Of a stretch of DNA of 54,396 bases, positions 10,839-18,711 are shown one piece after another (within the stretch, counting starts at the first letter, position 1; each line of letters opens with the position of its first letter). The notes under the pieces are model-generated. The model did no database searches and was not told the DNA's origin. It saw nothing but the letters and a program-made list of their open reading frames with translations. The position numbers and the translations under genes are program-made. The stretch comes from Nocardioides sp. J54 (GTDB taxonomy: Bacteria; Actinomycetota; Actinomycetes; Propionibacteriales; Nocardioidaceae). The DNA is taken from assembly GCF_000519005.1 (NCBI RefSeq), contig NZ_JAER01000031.1, forward strand, positions 1 through 54,396. The letters are read 5' to 3'.

Positions 10839-13565
10839 GTGGCACACAAGTTGGTGATCGTCGAGTCGCCGGCCAAGGCCCGCACCATCGGCGGGTACCT
10901 CGGCGACGGCTTCGTCGTCGAGTCCTCCATCGGCCACATCCGTGACCTCCCGAACAACGCCGCCGACACCCCGGCCAAGATCAAGGACAAGCCGTGGGGG
11001 CGCCTGGCCATCGACGTCGAGAACGGCTTCGAGCCCTACTACGTCGTCCCGCGGGACAAGAAGAGCCACATCTCCAAGCTCAAGCAGCTGCTCAAGGACG
11101 CCGACGAGCTCTACCTCGCCACCGATGAGGACCGCGAGGGAGAGGCCATCGCCTGGCACCTGCTCGACGAGCTGAAGCCGAAGGGCATCCCGGTCCGGCG
11201 GATGGTCTTCCACGAGATCACCAAGGCCGCCATCCAGGAGGCCGCCGCCAACCCGCGCGAGCTCGACATGGACCTCGTCGAGGCCCAGGAGACCCGCCGC
11301 ATCCTCGACCGCCTCTACGGCTACGAGGTCTCGCCGGTGCTGTGGCGCAAGGTGATGTCCGGCCTCTCGGCCGGGCGCGTCCAGTCGGTCGCCACCCGCC
11401 TCGTGGTCGACCGGGAGAAGGAGCGGATGGCCTTCAAGGCCGCGTCCTACTGGGACCTCGAGGGCACCTTCGACGCCGGCTCGAAGCACGACCAGCGGAT
11501 GTTCCCCGCCAAGCTGCACACCATCGACGGCACCCGCGTCGCCAGCGGCAGCAACTTCGGCCAGGACGGCCAGCTCAAGGCCAGGGCCGACGTCGTCCAC
11601 CTCGACAAGCGGCGTGCCGAGGACCTCGTCAGCGCGCTCGCCGACACGACGTACGACGTGCGCTCGGTCGAGGCCAAGCCGTACCGGCGCTCGCCGTACG
11701 CCCCCTTCCGCACCACGACGCTGCAGCAGGAGGCCAGCCGCAAGCTCGGCATGAGCGCGTCGGTGACGATGTCGGTCGCGCAGCGGCTCTACGAGAACGG
11801 CTTCATCACCTACATGCGTACCGACAGCACCACGCTGTCCGGCAGCGCGATCGGGGCGGCCCGCGCCCAGGTGCAGGAGCTGTACGGCGCCGAGTACCTC
11901 CCCGACGCGCCGCGCACCTACGCCAGCAAGGTGAAGAACGCCCAGGAGGCGCACGAGGCGATCCGCCCGGCCGGCGACACCTTCCGCACCCCGGCGCAGA
12001 CCGGGCTCACCGGCGACCAGTTCCGGCTCTACGAGCTCATCTGGATGCGCACCGTCGCCTCGCAGATGAAGGACGCCGTCGGCCAGTCGGTCACCATCCG
12101 CCTCGGCGGCGCTGCCGCGACCGGCGAGGACGTGGTCTTCTCCGCGTCGGGCCGCGTGATCACCTTCCACGGCTTCCTCAAGGCCTACGTCGAGGGCACC
12201 GACGACTCGGCGGCCGCGAAGGACGACCAGGAGACCCGGCTGCCCAACCTGCAGCAGGGCGACCGCGTCTCGGCCGCGTCGCTGTCCGCCAACGGGCACG
12301 AGACCAAGCCGCCGTCGCGCTACACCGAGGCCACGCTGATCAAGGAGCTCGAGGAGCGGGAGATCGGCCGCCCCTCGACGTACGCCTCGATCATCGGCAC
12401 GATCCTCAACCGCGGCTACGTCTACAAGAAGGGCACCGCGCTGGTGCCGGCCTGGATCGCGTTCTCCGTGGTCCGGCTGCTCACCGAGCACTTCACGCGG
12501 CTCATCGACTACGACTTCACCGCCGGCATGGAAACCGTCCTCGACGACATCGCGCGCGGCGAGAAGGAGCGGGTCAACGAGCTCAGCGAGTTCTACTACG
12601 GCTCCGACCGGGTCGCCGGCCTGCAGCGCCTGGTCACCGAGCTCGGCGACATCGACGCCAAGGAGCTCGCCACCTTCCCGGTCGGCTCCGAGGAGGACGG
12701 CATCCACCTGCGGGTCGGCAAGTACGGCCCGTACCTGGAGGGTCCCGGCGACGACGGCGCGCCGTTCGCGAAGCGCGCCAACGTCCCGGACGACCTGCCG
12801 CCCGACGAGCTGACGGTCGAGAAGGCCAGGGAGCTGCTCGCCAACCCCGCCGGCGAGGAGATCGACCTCGGTGTCCACCCGGAGACCGGCCTGCAGGTCG
12901 TGGCGAAGAACGGCCGCTTCGGCCCCTACGTCACCGAGCTGCTGCCCGAGGACGCCCCGAAGAGCGCGAAGCCGCGCACCGGCTCGCTGTTCAAGTCGAT
13001 GTCCCTCGACACCGTCACCCTCGACGACGCGGTCAAGCTGCTCTCGCTGCCCCGCACCGTCGGCACCGCCGAGGACGGCGAGGAGATCACCGCGCAGAAC
13101 GGCCGCTACGGGCCGTACCTGAAGAAGGGCTCCGACTCCCGCTCGCTCACCAGCGAGGACCAGATCTTCACGATCTCCCTCGACGAGGCGCTCAAGATCT
13201 ACAGCCAGCCCAAGCAGCGCGGCCGCGCCGCCGCGGCCCCGCCGCTCAAGGAGCTCGGCAACGACCCGGTCTCCGGGCAGCCGGTGGTCGTCAAGGCCGG
13301 CCGCTTCGGCGAGTACGTCACCGACGGCGAGTACAACGCCACCCTTCGCAAGGACGACTCGGTCGAGTCGATCACGATCGAGCGCGCCGCCGAGCTGCTC
13401 GCCGAGCGCCGCGCCAAGGGCCCGGCGAAGAAGGCCGCCAAGAAGGGCGCGAAGAAGACCGCGGCCAAGAAGTCGGCGGCCAAGAAGACGACGGCGAAGA
13501 AGACCGCCAAGAAGACGACGGCCAAGAAGACCACCGCGAAGAAGGCGGCGGCGAAGAAGTCGTGA
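10839..13565 (+). CDS. topA: DNA topoisomerase I
   Basis: A 908-residue type IA topoisomerase that relaxes negative supercoils. The Toprim domain is at the N-terminus (LVIVESPAKA, then DEDREGEAIAWHL with the DxDxxG acidic triad). The active-site Tyr is near residue 325 in FITYMRTDSTTLS. The C-terminus has several repeats of the type NGRFGPYV and KxGRFGEYVTDGEYNATL. It ends in a Lys/Ala-rich tail of about 45 residues (KKAAKK-type repeats) that replaces the zinc fingers of enterobacterial TopA, as is usual in actinobacteria; the tail probably aids DNA binding. The GTG start at 10839 gives the standard MAHKLVIVESP beginning. Confidence 0.96.
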   Translation: MAHKLVIVESPAKARTIGGYLGDGFVVESSIGHIRDLPNNAADTPAKIKDKPWGRLAIDVENGFEPYYVVPRDKKSHISKLKQLLKDADELYLATDEDREGEAIAWHLLDELKPKGIPVRRMVFHEITKAAIQEAAANPRELDMDLVEAQETRRILDRLYGYEVSPVLWRKVMSGLSAGRVQSVATRLVVDREKERMAFKAASYWDLEGTFDAGSKHDQRMFPAKLHTIDGTRVASGSNFGQDGQLKARADVVHLDKRRAEDLVSALADTTYDVRSVEAKPYRRSPYAPFRTTTLQQEASRKLGMSASVTMSVAQRLYENGFITYMRTDSTTLSGSAIGAARAQVQELYGAEYLPDAPRTYASKVKNAQEAHEAIRPAGDTFRTPAQTGLTGDQFRLYELIWMRTVASQMKDAVGQSVTIRLGGAAATGEDVVFSASGRVITFHGFLKAYVEGTDDSAAAKDDQETRLPNLQQGDRVSAASLSANGHETKPPSRYTEATLIKELEEREIGRPSTYASIIGTILNRGYVYKKGTALVPAWIAFSVVRLLTEHFTRLIDYDFTAGMETVLDDIARGEKERVNELSEFYYGSDRVAGLQRLVTELGDIDAKELATFPVGSEEDGIHLRVGKYGPYLEGPGDDGAPFAKRANVPDDLPPDELTVEKARELLANPAGEEIDLGVHPETGLQVVAKNGRFGPYVTELLPEDAPKSAKPRTGSLFKSMSLDTVTLDDAVKLLSLPRTVGTAEDGEEITAQNGRYGPYLKKGSDSRSLTSEDQIFTISLDEALKIYSQPKQRGRAAAAPPLKELGNDPVSGQPVVVKAGRFGEYVTDGEYNATLRKDDSVESITIERAAELLAERRAKGPAKKAAKKGAKKTAAKKSAAKKTTAKKTAKKTTAKKTTAKKAAAKKS

Positions 13566-13572
13566 CGCGGGT

Positions 13573-13637
13573 GCAGGAATCCCCGGCTGACCGGGGATTC
13601 CTGCGCTTGTCGACGGTTGCAACGGCCGACAAGCGCA
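13573..13637 (+). terminator. Strong hairpin after topA plus second inverted repeat
   Basis: A 14-bp perfect stem (13573-13586 with 13591-13604, loop CTGA) follows the topA stop by 7 bp. A second inverted repeat, TGCGCTTGTCG (13602-13612) and CGACAAGCGCA (13627-13637), overlaps its end and encloses the palindrome GTTGCAAC. There is no T tract. The hairpin and the adjoining arm resemble a hairpin at 26621-26668, so this may also be a dispersed repeat. Confidence 0.6.
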
Positions 13638-13710
13638 AGGAAACGTCACCAGGTCCGCCCCCGCGGACCCACCCGCGACAACGGTCGGTGCCGTCTCGTA
13701 GGTTCTCCCC

Positions 13711-14370
13711 GTGACCGCCTCCGCGCCCAGCCCCCGGTACGCCGACACCGGTGTGTTCATCTGCTTCGAGGGCGGCGAGGGCGGCGGCAAGTCGACCCAG
13801 TCCCGACGGCTGCGCGACGCGCTGGAGGCCGACGGCTACCGCGTGCTGCTGACCTTCGAGCCCGGCGACACCCCGGTCGGCAAGGAGCTGCGCCGCATCG
13901 TGCTCAGCCCGGAGACCGGTGCGCTCGCCCACAAGACCGAGTTCCTGCTCTACCTCGCCGACAAGTCCGAGCACGTCGAGACCGTCGTGCAGCCCGCGCT
14001 GGAGCGCGGCGAGGTCGTGATCACCGACCGGTACGTCGACTCGACCCTCGCCTACCAGGGCGCCGGCCGGGCACTGGACGGCGGCGAGCTCGCCGAGGTC
14101 GCCGCGTGGGCGACCGGCGGGCTGCGCCCGCACCTCACCGTCGTCCTCGACCTCGAGCCCGAGGCCGGGCTGGGCCGCTTCGAGGGTCGCGACCGGATCG
14201 AGGGCGAGTCCCTGGAGTTCCACCAGCGGGTGCGACAGTCCTTCCTCGACCTCGCGGCCCGCGACCCCGAGCACTATCTGGTCCTCGACGCCCGCGGCAC
14301 GATCGAGGACCTCGCGGCGGCGATCACCGAGCGCGTCGTGCCGCTGCTGGGGCGGGCGGTGCGCGGATGA
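13711..14370 (+). CDS. tmk: Thymidylate kinase
   Basis: A 219-residue dTMP kinase that makes dTDP for DNA synthesis. The P-loop is GGEGGGKST (21-29). The DR motif is in VITDRYVDSTLAYQG (Asp104-Arg105), and a lid region with conserved Arg lies in GRFEGRDRIEGES. Length matches bacterial Tmk. The start is the GTG at 13711. The stop overlaps the holB start (ATGA, 14367-14370), so the two DNA-replication genes are translationally coupled, an arrangement common in actinobacteria. Confidence 0.94.
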   Translation: MTASAPSPRYADTGVFICFEGGEGGGKSTQSRRLRDALEADGYRVLLTFEPGDTPVGKELRRIVLSPETGALAHKTEFLLYLADKSEHVETVVQPALERGEVVITDRYVDSTLAYQGAGRALDGGELAEVAAWATGGLRPHLTVVLDLEPEAGLGRFEGRDRIEGESLEFHQRVRQSFLDLAARDPEHYLVLDARGTIEDLAAAITERVVPLLGRAVRG

Positions 14371-15524
14371 CGGCCGGTGTCTGGGGCACCCTCGTCGGGC
14401 AGCGGTCGACCGTCGACGTGCTGCGGACGGCCGTCTCCGGCCAGGGCATGACCCACGCGTGGCTGTTCACCGGCCCGCCGGGATCGGGTCGCAGCAACGC
14501 GGCGATCGCGTTCGCGGCTGCGCTGCAGTGCCCCCAGGGCGGCGTCGGCCCCGACTGCCCCGACGGCTGCCACGCCTGCCACACCGTCCTCGCCGGGTCG
14601 CACGCCGACGTCGCGGTGATCCGGACCGAGAAGCTCTCGATCGGCGTCGACGAGGTCCGCGAGCTCGTGCGCCGTGCCTCGCTGAGCCCGATGGGCGACC
14701 GCTGGCAGATCCTCGTCGTCGAGGACGCCGACCGGCTCACCGAGCAGGCGTGCAACGCGCTGCTCAAGGCGATCGAGGAGCCCAACGGCCGCACCATCTG
14801 GATGCTGTGCGCGCCGACCGTCGAGGACGTGCTGCCCACGATCCGGTCCCGCTGCCGCCTGGTCACCCTCTCCACGCCGACCACGCCGGAGGTCACCGCG
14901 TTCCTCGTGGCGCGCGGCGTCGAGGAGCGGCTGGCGTCGTACGCCGCCCGGGCGAGCCAGGGCCACATCGGCCGGGCGCGGGCGCTCGCGTTCGACGAGG
15001 CGGTGCGCAACCGGCGCCAGGAGGTCGTGGGGATGCCGGCCCGGCTCACGTCGCTGGGGCGCTGCATGGACGCCGCCACACGGCTCGCCTCCACCGCCAA
15101 GGAGGAGGCCGACGCGATCACCGCCGAGCTCGACGCGCGGGAGAAGGGCGACCTCGACTCGGCGTACGGCGTGGTCGAGCGCGGTCGCCGTCCGCGGGAG
15201 TACGGTCCCGCCCTCGCGGCGCTGGAGAAGGCGCAGCGCACCCGCGCCAAGCGGCGCCACCTCGACGTGGTCGACCGCGGGCTGACCGACCTGGTGTCGG
15301 TCTACCGCGACGCGATCGCGCTGGCCACCGGTGCCCCCGGCGCGCTGGTCAACGAGGAGATCCGCGACCAGGTCGAGCAGATCGCGCAGAGCACCTCGCC
15401 GGAGCTGAACCTGCGCCGGATCGGGTGGATCTTCGAGGCCCGCGAGCAGATGCTCGAGTTCAACGTGCCCGTCGCCTTGGCGCTGGAGTCCATGATGGTG
15501 GCACTCAAGGCGCCGGAGCGCTGA
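14367..15524 (+). CDS. holB: DNA polymerase III delta' subunit
   Basis: A 385-residue clamp-loader subunit of the AAA+ fold. The N-terminal GPPGSGRS (36-43) stands where a P-loop would have GK(S/T); the Lys is replaced by Arg, consistent with the delta' subunit being a non-hydrolysing stator. A zinc-binding module with Cys55, Cys64, Cys68 and Cys71 follows, then VVEDADRLTEQACNALLKAIEEP, typical of delta'/gamma. It acts with DnaX and HolA to load the beta clamp. The ATG start overlaps the tmk stop. Confidence 0.92.
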   Translation: MTAGVWGTLVGQRSTVDVLRTAVSGQGMTHAWLFTGPPGSGRSNAAIAFAAALQCPQGGVGPDCPDGCHACHTVLAGSHADVAVIRTEKLSIGVDEVRELVRRASLSPMGDRWQILVVEDADRLTEQACNALLKAIEEPNGRTIWMLCAPTVEDVLPTIRSRCRLVTLSTPTTPEVTAFLVARGVEERLASYAARASQGHIGRARALAFDEAVRNRRQEVVGMPARLTSLGRCMDAATRLASTAKEEADAITAELDAREKGDLDSAYGVVERGRRPREYGPALAALEKAQRTRAKRRHLDVVDRGLTDLVSVYRDAIALATGAPGALVNEEIRDQVEQIAQSTSPELNLRRIGWIFEAREQMLEFNVPVALALESMMVALKAPER

Positions 15525-15564
15525 GCCCGTCGCCGGACGGGTGGAGACGAAGGGAAGTACTCGG

Positions 15565-17130
15565 GTGAGCAAGAAGCTGATCGTTGCCGTGGCTGTCGTG
15601 TGGGCGCTCGTGCTCGCGGGAGGCATCGGCATCGGTGTCGTCCTGCTGACCGGCGACGACGGCGACGGAGGTGGCTCCGACCGCAAGGCCGGCAGCACCG
15701 ACGGACCGGGCACGGACGGGTCGGAGCCGAGCGGGCGCAAGACGCTCGAGGACTTCTACGACCAGGAGATCACCTGGAACGGCTGCGGCAGCAACGAGTG
15801 CGGCACGCTCGAGGTCCCCATCGACTACCAGGAGCCCGCCGGCGGCACGATCCGGATCGCGCTCGAGCGCCGCAAGGCCAGTGGCGACCGGCTCGGCTCT
15901 CTCGTGGTCAACCCGGGTGGCCCGGGCGCCGGGGGCACCTACCTCGCCGAGCAGGCCGACGCCTACTTCGCCCCCGCGCTGCTGGAGCGCTACGACATCG
16001 TCGGCTTCGACCCGCGCGGCACCGGCGAGTCCTCCCCGGTCGACTGCCTCACCGACGACGAGCTCGACGAGTGGATCGCCGCGGACCCCGACCCCGACAC
16101 CCCGGAGGAGGTCGCGGAGGGTCAGGAGGGCTCCGAGGAGTTCTGGAAGGGCTGCGAGGCCAAGTCCGGTGACGTCGCCGCCCACGTCAGCACGGTCGAG
16201 GCCGCGCGTGACATGGACGTGCTGCGGGCCGCGCTCGGCGAGGACGAGCTCGACTACCTCGGCTTCTCCTACGGCACCCGCCTCGGCGCGACCTACGCCG
16301 AGCTCTACCCCGACAAGACCGGCCGGCTCGTGCTCGACGGCGCCGTCGACCCGTCCCTGTCGGCCCGGGACGGCTCGCTCAGCCAGGCCGGGGGCTTCGA
16401 GACCGCGCTGCGCTCGTACGTCGCTGACTGCGTCGAGGGCGGCGACTGCTTCCTCGGCTCCTCGGTCGAGGAGGGCGTCGCCACGATCAAGGACCTCGTC
16501 GACTCCATCGACAAGGAGCCGCTGCCCACCAGCGACACGGAGGGGCGCGAGCTCACCGTCGGCCTGGCGTTCTACGGCCTGATCACCCCGCTCTACAGCG
16601 AGGACAACTGGGTGCTGCTCGACCAGGCGCTGCGTGAGGCGCTGGAGGGCACCGGCACGACGCTGCTGCGGCTCTCGGACTTCTACGGCTCCCGCGAGGG
16701 CGGCCGCTACACCGACAACAGCCTCGAGGCGATCTCGGTCATCAACTGCCTCGACGACCCGTGGTCGATCACCGTGGACGAGGTGCCGGACAACTTCGCC
16801 GACTTCGAGAAGGCCTCGCCGACCTTCGGCCGCGTCTTCGCGTGGGGCCTGACCTCCTGCAACGGCATCCCCTTCTCCGCGACCGACGAGCCCGACCTCG
16901 AGATCGACGGCTCGGGCGCCGCGCCGATCGTCGTCCTCGGCACGACGCGCGACCCGGCGACGCCCTACGAGGAGGCCGTCGCCATGGCCGAGCAGCTGGA
17001 GTCCGGCGTGCTGGTCAGCCGCGACGGCGACGGGCACACCGCCTACAACAAGGGCAACAGCTGCATCGACGACGCCGTGCACGGCTACCTGATCGACGGC
17101 AAGGTGCCCGACGACGGCCTGAAGTGCTGA
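15565..17130 (+). CDS. Secreted or membrane-anchored alpha/beta hydrolase (tripeptidyl aminopeptidase type)
   Basis: A 521-residue protein with an N-terminal hydrophobic segment (about residues 5-28) and no clear lipobox, so it is either anchored or exported. The nucleophile elbow is GFSYGT with Ser at about 235. The catalytic His is near 491 in DGDGHTAY, within a C-terminal TAP-like region that ends in paired Cys. The overall layout matches secreted tripeptidyl aminopeptidases and related SlpD/SlpE-like hydrolases of Streptomyces. Substrate is inferred as short peptides. The GTG at 15565 is preferred over 15541 because it follows GAAGGGAAG and begins VSKKL before the hydrophobic stretch. Confidence 0.85.
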   Translation: MSKKLIVAVAVVWALVLAGGIGIGVVLLTGDDGDGGGSDRKAGSTDGPGTDGSEPSGRKTLEDFYDQEITWNGCGSNECGTLEVPIDYQEPAGGTIRIALERRKASGDRLGSLVVNPGGPGAGGTYLAEQADAYFAPALLERYDIVGFDPRGTGESSPVDCLTDDELDEWIAADPDPDTPEEVAEGQEGSEEFWKGCEAKSGDVAAHVSTVEAARDMDVLRAALGEDELDYLGFSYGTRLGATYAELYPDKTGRLVLDGAVDPSLSARDGSLSQAGGFETALRSYVADCVEGGDCFLGSSVEEGVATIKDLVDSIDKEPLPTSDTEGRELTVGLAFYGLITPLYSEDNWVLLDQALREALEGTGTTLLRLSDFYGSREGGRYTDNSLEAISVINCLDDPWSITVDEVPDNFADFEKASPTFGRVFAWGLTSCNGIPFSATDEPDLEIDGSGAAPIVVLGTTRDPATPYEEAVAMAEQLESGVLVSRDGDGHTAYNKGNSCIDDAVHGYLIDGKVPDDGLKC

Positions 17131-17170
17131 CCAGCCGCTGACCAGCCGTTGACCGGCCCCTGACCAGCCG
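17127..17170 (+). repeat. Four 11-bp direct repeats at a gene end
   Basis: Units CTGACCAGCCG, CTGACCAGCCG, TTGACCGGCCC and CTGACCAGCCG start at 17127, 17138, 17149 and 17160. The first contains the stop codon of the hydrolase gene. The repeat lies 12 bp before the end of the convergent LysR gene. Confidence 0.7.
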
Positions 17171-17181
17171 CGGCCGCTCGG

Positions 17182-18099
17182 TCAGGCCGGCGGGATGATC
17201 GCCTGGATCCGCTGCGTGGCCAGCTCGATCATCAGCCGCGCCGCGGGGGAGAGGGTTGCCCCGGCGCGGTGCACGATCGCCAGCGTGTCGTAGACCCGCG
17301 GCCGCAGCGGCACCCAGCCCGCTTTCGGGGCGAGGCGAGGGAGCAGCTGCACGGCCACGCCCTTCTGGGTCACCGAGTCGGCGAGGCCGCGACCGACCAG
17401 CTCGACCGCGGTCTCGACGTCCTCGACCTCGATGCGGGTCTTGGGGTTGAGGCCCGCCTCGTGCAGCATCCGGCGCAGCACGATCCGTGCCGAGTCGACG
17501 TCGCGGTAGGTGCTCTCCGGCATGACCAGCGTCGCGTCGGCCAGCCGCTTCGCCGTCACGGGCGCCTTCAGCCGCTCGGGGTCGGCGGAGATGTAGACCA
17601 GCTCGTCGCGGGCGATCGGCGTCACCGCCATGCCCTCGCTGGCCAGCCCGGCCACGGCGATCATCGCCGCCTCCAGCCGCCCGCGGCGCAGGTCCTCCTG
17701 CACGTCGCGCGAGTGCCGCCCGACCAGCTCGACCCGGACCCCGGGGTAGCGCTCCAGCACGTCGGCGACGAGCCCGGCGCCGCCGTACAGCCGCGCGACG
17801 CCGAACATGCCGAACCGGATCGTCCCGGTCTCGAAGCTCTTGATGCTGGTCACCGCCCGCTGCGCGTCGTCCGCGGCGGCCAGCACCTTCTCGGCGTGCG
17901 GCCGGAAGGTGTCCGCCGCGGTGGTGGGTACGACGCCGCGCCCCACCCGCCGGAACAGCGGGACGCCGAGCGACTTCTCGAGGTTGCGGATCTGCTCCGA
18001 CACCGACGGCTGCGCGTAGCCGAGCTCCTCCGCCGCGCGGGTCAGCGACCGGTGCTCGTAGGCCGCCAGGAAGCAGGTGAGCTGGTGCAGCGACAACAT
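17182..18099 (-). CDS. LysR family transcriptional regulator
   Basis: A 305-residue regulator with an N-terminal winged helix-turn-helix (LHQLTCFLAAYEHRSLTRAA then QPSVSEQIRNLEKSLGVPLF, about residues 4-50), a linker helix, and a two-lobed periplasmic-binding-type effector domain. LysR regulators usually control a divergent gene and themselves; the divergent neighbour here is a 60-residue Cys-motif protein. An inverted repeat with the LysR T-N11-A pattern sits at 18120-18136, just upstream. The effector cannot be told from sequence. Confidence 0.88.
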   Translation of the reverse strand: MLSLHQLTCFLAAYEHRSLTRAAEELGYAQPSVSEQIRNLEKSLGVPLFRRVGRGVVPTTAADTFRPHAEKVLAAADDAQRAVTSIKSFETGTIRFGMFGVARLYGGAGLVADVLERYPGVRVELVGRHSRDVQEDLRRGRLEAAMIAVAGLASEGMAVTPIARDELVYISADPERLKAPVTAKRLADATLVMPESTYRDVDSARIVLRRMLHEAGLNPKTRIEVEDVETAVELVGRGLADSVTQKGVAVQLLPRLAPKAGWVPLRPRVYDTLAIVHRAGATLSPAARLMIELATQRIQAIIPPA

Positions 18100-18119
18100 C
18101 GTGGGACCCCCGTCATATG

Positions 18120-18136
18120 CATAGGCATCACCTATG
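18120..18136. promoter_or_regulatory. LysR-type operator
   Basis: CATAGG-CATCA-CCTATG is a perfect 6-bp inverted repeat that contains T-N11-A (18122 to 18134), the LysR-box pattern. It lies 20 bp upstream of the lysR ATG and 69 bp before the divergent small gene, so it could serve both. Confidence 0.55.
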
Positions 18137-18205
18137 GATCAGAATGGAAAGAGAGGCTACCCCTTGACTCTTGCGCGGCCCACCATGGAAGGGAAGGAGG
18201 CCCCC

Positions 18206-18388
18206 ATGTTCACCCACCACTGCACCGCCTGCGGTCGCCGCGAGCTCATCTTCCCCAGCCAGGTCGTCGGCCTGGAGAACACCGACCAGGGCATCGTCGT
18301 CCGCTTCACCTGCTGGTGCGACGCCGAGCAGACCCTGCTGACCGGCGCCGACGTCCCGGCCCCGGCCACCCCCGCCGTCGCCGCCTGA
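18206..18388 (+). CDS. Small CxxC/CxC protein, unknown function
   Basis: A 60-residue protein beginning MFTHHCTACGRR. Cys6-x2-Cys9 and Cys36-x-Cys38 (FTCWCDAEQ) could form one zinc ribbon-like site. The rest is a short beta-rich stretch (IFPSQVVGLENTDQGIVVRF) and an Ala/Pro tail. The ATG at 18206 is chosen over upstream in-frame starts because it follows GGAAGGGAAGGAGG. It is divergent from the LysR regulator with a shared operator-like sequence, so it may be that regulator's target. Confidence 0.7.
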   Translation: MFTHHCTACGRRELIFPSQVVGLENTDQGIVVRFTCWCDAEQTLLTGADVPAPATPAVAA

Positions 18389-18481
18389 CCCACCCGCCGC
18401 GCACCGGGGCCGGGGTGGATTCGCCCCCGGCCGACCCCGCTCGGTATGCTTCCGCGGTCGCCGACGCTTGCGTCGACGTAC

Positions 18482-18557
18482 GCCGCCTTAGCTCAGTCGG
18501 TAGAGCGAATCACTCGTAATGATTAGGTCGTCGGTTCGATTCCGACAGGCGGCTCCA
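18482..18557 (+). tRNA. tRNA-Thr(CGT)
   Basis: A 76-base cloverleaf. The acceptor stem GCCGCCT (18482-18488) pairs with AGGCGGC (18547-18553), followed by T and an encoded CCA (18555-18557). The D-loop contains AGCTCAGTCGGTAGAGC. The anticodon stem is AATCA/TGATT around the loop CTCGTAA, giving anticodon CGT for Thr ACG codons. The T-arm is GTCGGTTCGATTCCGAC. A possible -10 hexamer TATGCT lies at 18445-18450. Confidence 0.96.
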
Positions 18558-18563
18558 CGCAGC

Positions 18564-18595
18564 AGGCCCTGATCCGCGGAAGCGGAGCGGGGCCT
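18564..18595 (+). terminator. Terminator-like hairpin after tRNA-Thr
   Basis: An interrupted inverted repeat follows the tRNA by 6 bp: outer arms AGGCCC / GGGGCCT and an inner TCCGC-GGAA-GCGGA stem. There is no strong T tract. Confidence 0.45.
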
Positions 18596-18711
18596 TCGTG
18601 CTTTCCGGTCGGGACGGGCCTGCTGAACTACCGCAGCGGGATCGACGGCTCCTGAGCAGCCAGGCGCGGGAAGTGGTGGCGCCCGCGCCGTCGGGTTGAG
18701 AAGGTCGAGGG

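Noticed and set aside
13430..13562. Short repeats of AAG/GCC codons at the end of topA as a possible non-coding repeat.
   Set aside because: They are in frame and encode the Lys/Ala-rich tail expected in actinobacterial topoisomerase I.
10779..13790. A 1003-codon open frame on the - strand opposite topA.
   Set aside because: It mirrors the third-position GC bias of topA and has only repetitive Leu/Gly/Arg content.
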